From Nocardia brasiliensis NBRC 14402 (lineage in GTDB: Bacteria; Actinomycetota; Actinomycetes; Mycobacteriales; Mycobacteriaceae): a stretch of DNA of 64,000 nucleotides. How positions within the stretch are numbered: position 1 is the stretch's first letter; each line of letters begins with the position of its first letter. Made by a program: the position numbers and the translations under genes. Positions 1 through 9,200 of this stretch are shown here, in pieces. Below the pieces are notes generated by a model. The model was not told the origin of the DNA and made no database searches. It saw nothing but the letters and a program-made list of their open reading frames with translations. The DNA is taken from NCBI RefSeq assembly GCF_000308475.2, contig NZ_BAFT02000027.1, forward strand, positions 1-64,000. Reading direction: 5' to 3'.

Positions 1-510
1 TCCCTCACTCTCCTGCTTCCGACATTCTGGCAACAGACGCCGCAGTGTGCTGTGTAACAACCGTGGGCGTCAGCCTGCCATGAAGCCCGGGGGTCGTGGC
101 CCCCGACTCCACTCTAGTTGCCGGGGGGTACTGCCGCCGCCAGTCCACCCTATTGGCGACCGGCGTCAGCACGGTCATTCACTCATAACGTGAGCGTTGC
201 ATGATTCGTTTCCGACAAGGTTTTGCCCTCAGCGAACAGATGAAAACATGGCAACCCGAGCGGCCGTGCACAGATCTCGGCCCACCACGGTCACCGCACC
301 GCTGCTCGCCCTCGCTTGGCGGCTCGTGGCGGCACGACTGTTCGGCGCGGGGTCGACCTGGCGGATCGGCGAGCGGATGGGTCACCGGCGGGTCTGGCGC
401 TCCCTTCCACCCTACGGGAACCGACCCGTCGACGGTGGGGCGCAGGCGTCCGGCAGCGCGCGGTCGCCGGCCCGCCGCGCGCGGTCCCGGCCGCGGGCAG
501 GCCGTGACCG
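1..510. other. left-edge stretch without a recognisable gene
   Basis: No reading frame here has a protein I recognise; the long frames that cross it are shadows of the exporter gene that ends at 511. Bases 88-105 form a small GC hairpin (CGGGGG, six-base loop, CCCCCG) that could be a weak terminator. The part next to the exporter stop (about 450-505) is very GC-rich and could fold, which would suit transcription termination after the exporter. Nothing else is supported. Confidence 0.5.
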
Positions 511-2055
511 TCAGCGCTTGCCCACCACGTCGAGCGGTGCGGCCGCCGTGTCGTGCCTGCCCTCGCGCCATGGCAAACCGAACGCGACCAGCAGCGCACC
601 GGCTCCGGTCGCGATCGCCGCCGTCATCGACGTCCAGAAGATCGCGCCGGAGAACGCCTCGCGCACCGCGTCGTATGCCTGCTCCCGCAGCGCGGGGATC
701 GGGATCCGCCGGGCCACCTCCAAGCCACCGACCACCGAGGACACCGCGGCCTCGGCCGCTTCCTGCGGCAGGCCGGAGCCCTCCACCCGCGGCCGGATCG
801 CCGACGAATAGTTCGAGGCCAGCACCGACCCGATGACCGCGACGCCGAGCGCGCCGCCGATCTCGCGGGTCGTGTCGTTGATCGCGGCGCCGACGCCCAT
901 GTCCGCCTCGGCGAGGTTGGACATCAGCAATTCGGTGGCAGGGCCCTGCACCAGGCCGAGTCCCGCGCCCATCACCAGCGTCACCGGCAGGATCACGCCG
1001 ACGTAAGAGGTGTACTCGTCCGAGTAGGCGGCCACGATGAACCCGCCGCAGAAAATGGCCAGACCGAGCACCACCGGGGCGGCGGTGCCGAAGCGGCGGC
1101 CTGCCCACATGCCCACCGGTGCGGTCAGTGCGACGCCGAGCGCGTACGGCAGCGCCCGCACACCGGTCTCCAGCGTCGAATATCCGCGTATCGCTTGGAA
1201 ATACAGTGTGAAGAAGAACACGAAACCGAACAGCGCGAAGAACGCCACCGAGATCGCCGCGGCCGGGATGGCGAAGCGGCGGTGGGTGAACAGGCGCACG
1301 TCGAGCAGCGGATACGGCACCCGCAGCTGCCACCAGACGAAGGCGGCCAGCGCGAGCACCGCGCCCGCGCCACCGGCCAGCGTCACCGGAGCGGCCCAGC
1401 CGTGCCGCGGCGCCTCGATGATCGACCAGACGAGCAAACTCACGCCGAGCACCGAAAGCCCGAGTCCGAGCACATCGAGCCGAGACGGGTTGTCCGCCTT
1501 GGCTTCCGGAACCCACAGGACGGTGCCGGCGAAGGCCAGCACGGCCACCGGCACGTTGATCCAGAACACCGAATGCCAGCTGAAATGCGCCAGCAGCCAG
1601 CCGCTGACCAGCGGCCCGCACGCGATCGCGATGCCCGCCACCCCGGCCCACAGCCCCACCGCGATCGAACGTTCCCGCTTCTCCGTGAACAAGACGGTGA
1701 CCAGCGCGAGCGTCGCAGGGAACACCGCCGCGGCGAAGACACCGAGCACCGCTCTGGCCGCGATGAGCGCCCCGAGCGAGTCCACCGAGGCCGCGATCGC
1801 CGAAACGACCCCGAAGCCGGCCATGCCGATGAACAGCACCAGCCTGCGTCCGTATCGATCTCCCAAATTTCCTGCGGCCAGCAGGAATCCGGCGAAGGTC
1901 AGGGTGTAGGCGTCGACCGACCATTGCAGCCCGCTCACGCCGGCGCCCAACTCCCGGCTCAGCGTCGGCAAGGCGATGTTGATGATCGTGTTGTCGATCA
2001 CCACGAGCACCTCGGCCAGGCAGAGCACCGCCAGGCCGAGGTAGCGGGTCCTCAC
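511..2055 (-). CDS. MFS drug/metabolite exporter, DHA2 (EmrB/QacA-like) family
   Basis: Predicted proton-driven inner-membrane exporter of 514 residues, the usual length for the 14-helix DHA2 branch of the major facilitator superfamily. Seen: hydrophobic helices throughout, an Asp-containing first helix (VVIDNTIINIALP), the loop 2-3 motif GNLGDRYGRR (motif A), and a helix 5 motif ending in GPLVSGWLL (motif C of antiporters). The start is GTG at 2055; GTGA overlaps the stop of the upstream SDR gene, so the two are probably translationally coupled. The pair is divergent from the NRPS gene at 3201. Exporters of this type often flank small-molecule clusters, so export of, or self-protection from, the NRPS product is a reasonable inference. 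Substrate unknown. Confidence 0.92.
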   Translation of the reverse strand: MRTRYLGLAVLCLAEVLVVIDNTIINIALPTLSRELGAGVSGLQWSVDAYTLTFAGFLLAAGNLGDRYGRRLVLFIGMAGFGVVSAIAASVDSLGALIAARAVLGVFAAAVFPATLALVTVLFTEKRERSIAVGLWAGVAGIAIACGPLVSGWLLAHFSWHSVFWINVPVAVLAFAGTVLWVPEAKADNPSRLDVLGLGLSVLGVSLLVWSIIEAPRHGWAAPVTLAGGAGAVLALAAFVWWQLRVPYPLLDVRLFTHRRFAIPAAAISVAFFALFGFVFFFTLYFQAIRGYSTLETGVRALPYALGVALTAPVGMWAGRRFGTAAPVVLGLAIFCGGFIVAAYSDEYTSYVGVILPVTLVMGAGLGLVQGPATELLMSNLAEADMGVGAAINDTTREIGGALGVAVIGSVLASNYSSAIRPRVEGSGLPQEAAEAAVSSVVGGLEVARRIPIPALREQAYDAVREAFSGAIFWTSMTAAIATGAGALLVAFGLPWREGRHDTAAAPLDVVGKR

Positions 2056-2936
2056 CTAGCGGCTGCCTTGACGAGCACCGTGTCGAGCACGCTGTCCGGC
2101 AGCAGGCGCGAGGCGAAAGTCGCTGCCCACGAGTCGATGCCGACCCGGTAGCGCACCTTGGGACGCTGCGCGGTCATCGCGTGCGCCACCGCGGCGGCGA
2201 ACTGGTCCGGCTTGGTGCGGCTGGCTTTCGCGCGGCGCTCGTTCATCGCGACGAACGCGGTGAACGGCTTCCGGTAGACGGCCGCGATCTCGGGCGCGGA
2301 CTCGCCCAGGATGCGTTCGGCGGTGTCGGAGACCTTGTCCCAGATCGGCGTGAGAATGGCGCCCGGCTCGATCACCGACACACTCACCGACTGCGCGGTG
2401 AGCTCCCGGCGCAGCGAATCGGACAGGCCCTCTTTGGCGAATTGCGAGGTGGCGTAGACGCCCAGGAACGGCGAGGCAACCCGCCCGACACCGGAGCTGA
2501 CATTGACGATCCGGCCCACCGGGCCGCCCGCCGACCGGCCCGCGCGCAGCAGCGGCAAGAAAGCCTGCGCCATCGCCATCGCGCCCACCACGTTCACCTC
2601 GAGCTGATAGCGCAGATCGTCCGCGGAAACGCATTCCAGCGGGGCCGAGACGCACACGCCCGCATTGTTCACCAAGCCCAGCAGCCCTTGTTCACCACAC
2701 GTTTCGGCGACTTTTTCCCGGGCCGCCGAAATCGCCGCCGCCGAGGTGACATCCAGTTCGAGCGGGATCAGGTGTTCGGATTCGTTTGCCAAATCTTTCG
2801 CAGCTTCTTTCGATCGCACACCGGCGAAAACTGTGAAACCGCTGCGTGCGAGATGAATTGCGGCGGCCCGCCCCAAACCGGACGACGCCCCGGTCAGTAC
2901 GACGGCACCACGCGCTGTTCGATCACTGGGTTGCAT
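2052..2936 (-). CDS. short-chain dehydrogenase/reductase-like protein lacking the catalytic lysine
   Basis: A 294-residue Rossmann-fold protein of the classical SDR type: TGASSGLG nucleotide-binding loop at residues 15-22, NNAG at 90-93 and catalytic-type Ser near 148. The active-site motif is YATSQ (Tyr161, Gln165) where the family has YxxxK, so the catalytic Lys is replaced by Gln (codon CAA). Either catalysis is altered or the protein has another role. The start chosen is the ATG at 2936, because GAGGTGG lies just upstream; an earlier in-frame start at 2987 has no such site. It overlaps the exporter gene by GTGA and is divergent from the NRPS gene, suggesting it belongs to the same cluster. 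Its substrate cannot be read from the sequence. Confidence 0.88.
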   Translation of the reverse strand: MQPSDRTARGAVVLTGASSGLGRAAAIHLARSGFTVFAGVRSKEAAKDLANESEHLIPLELDVTSAAAISAAREKVAETCGEQGLLGLVNNAGVCVSAPLECVSADDLRYQLEVNVVGAMAMAQAFLPLLRAGRSAGGPVGRIVNVSSGVGRVASPFLGVYATSQFAKEGLSDSLRRELTAQSVSVSVIEPGAILTPIWDKVSDTAERILGESAPEIAAVYRKPFTAFVAMNERRAKASRTKPDQFAAAVAHAMTAQRPKVRYRVGIDSWAATFASRLLPDSVLDTVLVKAAAR

Positions 2937-2972
2937 ATCCACCTCATCTACGTCAAACCATCTGCCGCCCAA

Positions 2973-2988
2973 CGTGAAACAAGTCACG
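2973..2988. promoter_or_regulatory. candidate CRP-family binding site in the divergent SDR/NRPS promoter region
   Basis: CGTGA-N6-TCACG is an inverted repeat matching the general CRP/FNR pattern (TGTGA-N6-TCACA). It lies 37 bases upstream of the SDR start, in the 264-base gap that must hold the promoters of both the SDR-exporter unit and the NRPS operon. No other regulator gene is nearby. The match is short, so this is only a candidate. Confidence 0.3.
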
Positions 2989-3200
2989 ATCCCGAGTCTC
3001 GGGGCTTGCTACGCACGGGCACCACCCGCCAAGGTATGCATAACGGTGGGGTGCCGCAAACTGGGCAGCAAATGTGCGCAATGGGGCGTGGGGCGGGGAC
3101 GGCGCTGCCCGAATTTCTCGTGGCAACACCGGCTTTCGTGCAGATGGGACGCATTTTCGCGGCCGGTTTGTGCAGTGCGCCAAATGCTAGAGAGGCTTCG

Positions 3201-6200
3201 ATGATCGACCGTTCCCATTCGTCCCTCCCCCCGACGAAAAGCTGGCCGCTGACCGCTTATCAGCGCGACATCATGGCCATCGCCTCGCGGCACCCGGATC
3301 TCCCGATTGTCCAGGCGGCAGGCTACAGCCATATCGAGCAGCCGGTCGATATCGCGCGGATCACTCGCTGCATCGAACTCGCATATCTCCGCAACGACGC
3401 ACTGCGACTGCGTATCACGACCGTCGACGGCGAACTCCGGCAACATCTCAGCGACGACCCGCCCGAGGTGGAGGTGCTGGACTTCAGCACCGCGCCCGAT
3501 CCCGAGCAGGCCTGCCAGGAGTGGATGCTGGCCGCCAATCGCCGTGTCGTGTCGGCCGACAGCCAGATGCTCCGCTTCGCCGTCCTGGTCGACGGCCCCG
3601 ACTCGTTCTACCTCTTCGGCCGGATGCATCACGCCGGCGGCGACGGCTGGGCGCTGAATATCGTTACCGGACAGATCATTACCGAGTACGAGAGCGAGGC
3701 ACCGACCGATACGCTGCCGCTCTACCAGATGCCGTCGTACCTCACCTACGCCGAGCGGACGGCCGAGTATCAGGCCGCGCCGGGCTGGGCCGCCGATCGC
3801 GACTGGTACGTCGACTATCTGGCCGATGTACGGCCCGCACTGTTCCCCAGGACCGCGACACTGGACACCGTCGAGCGGGGCATGCACTCGCTGCGGCTCG
3901 ACCGCGAACTGGTGAACGGGCTACGCGCAACGGGTATTTCGCTGTTCTCGGTGACCTCCGCGGCGATCGCCGCCTATCTGGCCATGACGCACCGGACCGA
4001 CGAGGTGGTGCTGGGCGTGCCGATGCTGAACCGGAACACACCTGAGGAGATGCTCACTGTCGGCGATTTCACCAATGTGGCGCCGCTGCGGGTGCGGCTG
4101 ACGGACGCGCCGACGCTGCTGCAGGTGGCCGCGCAGATCGCCGCCGATGTCCGAGAACTGAAGAAGCGCCAGGGTTTTCCGTACGGTGACATCGTGCGCG
4201 CGCTCGCCGAGCGGCACGCCATGGTGCCGACGCTGTTCGACGTGACGTACTCCTACAACCGGATGCCCTCCGCCGACCATATCGAGCGGCTGATGGAACG
4301 CTCCAAGTTCTTCTCTGCGGGTACCGTCGCCGAGGCGGTGAATATCGTTGCGGTGGAACACGAACGGGACGGCACCGTGGATCTGCACGTCTTCGACTCC
4401 TGGGACGTGTTCGACGAGAACTTCCCGATCACGGCCGCCATCCGGCAGGTCGGCGGGCTGCTCCGCGCGGCGCTGGCTGCGCCGGACGCGCCGATCGCCG
4501 AGTTGGACTGGCTGCCACGACCCGATCTCGCCGCGCTGGAAGCCTTCGAGCACGGGCCCGACGCCGAGTTTCCCGACACCACGCTGGATCAGCTGTTCGC
4601 CGCGCAGGCGGCACGTACCCCCGATGCCACCGCGGTGCTCTCCGACACCGGCACACTGACTTTCGGGCAATTGCGCGACAAGGCGGACCGGCTGGCCGCC
4701 GAACTGCTCCGACGCGGGGTACAGCGTGACGAGCGTATTCCGATCGTGCTGCCCCGCTCCCCCGAACTGCTGATCGCGATCCAGGGCGTGCTGCGCGCGG
4801 GCGCCGCCTACGTGCCGATCGATCCCGGCTACCCGGCCGACCGGATCGCCATGGTCATCGCGGAGAGCGGCGCGCGGTTCGTCATCACCACACCCGACCT
4901 GGACGAGACGGCGACACCGGAGCCGGTCCGCCGGATCCCGGTGGACCAGCAGCCCGCGGCTCTCACCGAATCGACCACCGCCCCAGCAGATCTCGCGTAC
5001 GTGATCTTCACCTCCGGGTCCACCGGCAAGCCCAAGGGCGTCATGGTCGAGCACCGCTCGGTGGTGAACCGGCTGACCTGGATGCAGCGGCGGTATCCGC
5101 TGGACGCGACCGATGTGATCCTGCAGAAGACCCCGGCCACCTTCGACGTTTCGGTGTGGGAACTGCTGTGGTGGTCGATGACCGGCGCCAAGGTGGCGCT
5201 GCTCGGCCCGGACGGCGAACGCGATCCCCGCCGGATCATCGACGCCATCGCGGCACACGGCGTCACGGTGCTGCACTTCGTACCGTCCATGCTCGGTCCG
5301 TTCCTGGCCGAGCTGAGTGCCGATCCCGCTGCGCTCCAGCGTGTTTCGACCCTGCGCCGGGTGTTCTGCAGCGGTGAGGCGCTGCCGGCCGAGCTGGTGT
5401 CGCGCTTCGCGCAGGTGTTCGCCGGGACCACGCGGGCACCTCAGCTGGTCAATCTCTACGGCCCGACCGAAGCGACCATCGACGTCTCGTACTTCGATTG
5501 CCCGGCCGACCCGGCGGCGCTGACGGTCGTGCCGATCGGCCGCCCGATCGAGAACATCTCGCTTTCGATCCGCGACACCGCGGGCAACCGCGTCCCGGCG
5601 GGCGTGCCGGGCGAGCTGAACATCGCGGGTGTCGGGGTCGCCCGCGGGTACCTCGACCAACCGGAACTCACCGCGGCGGCGTTCGTCCCGGACCAGGCGG
5701 CGCCGGGCGGGCGGCGGTACCGGACCGGCGATATCGCCCGCTGGCGCGCCGACGGCACCATCGAATACCTGGGCCGCACCGATGATCAGGTGAAGATCCG
5801 CGGCAACCGGGTGACCCTCGGCGAGGTCGAGAACCAGCTGCTCGGCGCACCCGGTGTGCGAGCCGCCGCCGTGCTCGACCGCCCCTCGGACACGCACGGC
5901 GCGTACCTGGTCGGCTATTTCGTCGCGGCGCAGCCGGGTAGCGCGAGCGCGGACACCGTGGCCGCGCATCTGGCCGCCCGTCTGCCCGGTTACCTGGTGC
6001 CGAGCCGTTTCATCGAACTCGACGCCATTCCGCTCACCGCGAACGGTAAGGCGGATCGCCGCGCGCTGGTCGCTGCCGAGGCCGCCGCGCGCGGTGCGGG
6101 TGCCGGGCAGCCGCGCAACGCCACCGAGGCGGCGCTCGTCGAGATCTGCGCGCAGGTGCTCGGCACCCCGATCGGGGTGCACGACAACTTCTTCACCCAC

Positions 6201-9200
6201 GGTGGTGACTCGATTCTGGCGCTCGCGCTGCGCACGGCCGCCGAACAGCGTGGCCTCTATCTGGACGTGGACCTGCTGTTCGCCACGCCGACCATCGCCG
6301 AACTCGCCGCGCAGGTGACCGCGGCGCCGCCGGCCGAAGCCGATCAGGTGACCGAGCCGTTCGCGCTGCTGCCCCTGGTCGATCGGGCGGCGCTGCACGC
6401 CGCGGCGGACGCGTTCCCGGCGACCTCGCTGCAGCTCGGCATGCTCTTCCACGCCGCGGAGCGCGCCGATTCCACGCTCTACAAGGATGTCTTCCGATAC
6501 CGGCTCGTAATGCCGTGGCAGGAGGACCGGTTCCGCGCCGCCTTCGATCGGCTGGTCCACCGCCAGCCCGCGCTCCGCTCCGCGTTCGACCTGACCGGAT
6601 ACTCGGTCCCGCTGCAGATCGTGCGCCACCGCGTCGAGGACGCCCTGTCGGTGGCGTCGGCCGACGATGCGGCGCAGATCGACGAATACGTCGAGCAGCG
6701 CAGGCATTTCGCTTACGACATCCGCAGCGCGCCGCTGTTCCACCTGCGCGTCTACCACGCGGGCGAGCGGGTGGAGCTGGTGCTCAGCTTCCACCACGCC
6801 ATCCTGGACGGCTGGAGCGTGGCCGGCCTGATGCGCAGCCTGCTGCAGGATTATCTGAGCCACATAGGTTTTGCGTTGCCGGACGTCGCGGCGGATCCGT
6901 TGCCGACCACGGTGCTCGCCGAGTACGCGCAGATCGAACAGCAGGCAGCCGACGATCCGGCACACCGGGCCTACTGGCACGAGTTCCTGGACCACGCGAA
7001 CCCGACCGCGCTGCCGTCGCTGTGGCAGCACCTGCCGGACGACGGCCCCGCCGTCCGTCCGCAGACCACCCTGCTGTTGCCGCGCGGATTGCAAGCCGCC
7101 GCACAACGTTTCAGTACCGAGCACCAGGTCCCGCTGAAATCGCTGTTCCTGGCCGCGCACTGCCTCGCCCTGCGGGCGCTGACCGGGCAGGACGACGTCA
7201 CCACCGGCGTGATCGGGCACGGCAGGCCCGGCCGGGCGGACGCGGAATCCATTGCGGGGCTGTTCCTCAACACGCTGCCGATGCGACTCGACGACACCGC
7301 GGCGACGTGGTTCGACGCCGTGGATCAGGTGGCGCGGCGCGAGCGCGAGAGCTACCCCCATCGGCGCTATCCGCTGCGGTCGATCCTCGCCGATCGCGGG
7401 GCCCCGGTGTTCGAGACGGCGTTCAACTTCGTCAACTACCACGTCTTCAGCGCGGTCACGGCGGTCGACGGCCTGGAGTTCCTCGGCTTCGACGCACGCG
7501 AGGAGACCAATTTCCCGGTGCTGCTCACCGTGGCCACCGATCCGCGCGACGGCCGGATGCTGGTCCGGGTGGACGGCGACACCTCGCTCACCGAGCAGCA
7601 GTGCACGGCGCTCGCTACCGCGTGCCTGCGGCTGCTCAGTTGCATTGTGGCCGAACCACATGCGGCGATCGATGTCGGCGCCGACCGTGCCAATGCCCGA
7701 GATCTGGCCCAGCTGATCGCGGATCAGGCTGCCCGGCAGCCGGATTCGATCGCCATCCGGGCACAGTCGCAGGCCTGGACCTACGACGAGCTCGCGTTCC
7801 GCGTCGAGGTGATCGCCGGCAAGCTGGCCGCGCTCGGCCTACCGCCGCAGGCTCGGATCGGCGTGCTGATGCAGCGCAGACCGGAACTGATCGCCACCGT
7901 GCTCGCGATCGCCAAGGTGGGCGCGGTCTGTGTGCCGCTGGACGTGAACTATCCGCAACAGCGGTTGCGCTCGATGATCGAGCGCAGCACGCCGGCCCGG
8001 ATCGTCGCCGACGCCGAATACGTCGACCTGGTCCCGGATCCGGGATTGCTGCTCGCCGCCGCCACGCTCACCGACGGCACCGGCGAGCCCGCGGGCCCGC
8101 TCCCGGTGGTGGCGCCGGACGCCCCCGCCTACGTGCTGTTCACCTCCGGCTCCACCGGCGAGCCGAAGGGGGTGGTGATGCCGCACCGCGCGCTGGCCAA
8201 CCTGGTCGAGTGGCAGAACAGCGCGGAGTCCGGCACCCGGGCGATGAGCACCATGCAGTACGCGCCGCTGAGCTTCGACGTCTCGTTCCAGGAGATCTTC
8301 GCGACGCTCACCGCGGGCGGTCTACTGCGCCTCGCCGACGCCGCGCATCGCTCCGATCTGACGGCGCTGCTCGACACCGTGATCACCGAGCGGGTGCAAC
8401 GGCTGTTCCTGCCGTTCGTGGCGTTGCAGGCGTTCGCGGAGGCCGCGATCGCGACCGGCCGCTACCCGACCGACCTGGCGGTGATCGTCTCCTCCGGTGA
8501 GCAGTTGCGGATCACCCCCGAGATCCAGAAGTTGCTGGCCGCGATCCCCGGAGTGCTGCTGGAGAATCAGTACGGCCCCACCGAAACCCACGTCGCACTC
8601 AGCTATTCGATGCAGGGCGCACCGGACCGGTTCCCCGCGTTGCCGCCGATCGGACGTCCCATCGCCGGGGCCGAGGCCCACCTGCTCGATCATCGGCTGC
8701 GGCCGGTGCCGACCGGTATCGAGGGCGAGATCTATCTGGGCGGTGCGGCCCTCGCCTCCGGGTACGAGCGGCGTGGCGATCTGACCGCGCTGCGCTTCGT
8801 GCCCGCCGGGCCGAACGGCGAGATCCTCTACCGCACCGGCGATCTCGGGGTACGCCTGGCCTCCGGCGATGTGGTGTGCCGGGGCCGGGCGGACAGCCAG
8901 GTGAAGATTCGTGGTTTCCGGGTGGAACCGGCCGAGGTGGAGTTGCAGATCGCCGCGCTGGCGGCGGAATTCCCGGGCATCGCCGAAACCGCGGTGGTGG
9001 CACGGGAGTTCGGCGGTATCGACGCGGTCCTGACCGCCTTCCTCGTCGGAGACGAACTCGGCACGGAAGTCGCGGCGCTGACCGACCGGCTGCGTACCGT
9101 GCTCCCGGCGCATCTGGTGCCGGCCCAATTCGCCTGGCTCGACGAACTGCCGAAGACGCCGAGCGGCAAACGCGACGACAGGGCGTTGCGGGAAATGCGG

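Noticed and set aside
2181..3200. In-frame extension of the NRPS frame to 2181
   Set aside because: The extra 340 residues are Arg/Gly-rich, overlap the SDR gene on the other strand, and the condensation domain begins only after 3201, where a start with AGAGG is found.
3921..7661. Long open frame on the minus strand inside the NRPS gene
   Set aside because: High-GC antisense shadow: Arg/Gly/His-rich, no recognisable domain, fully covered by a strong NRPS gene.
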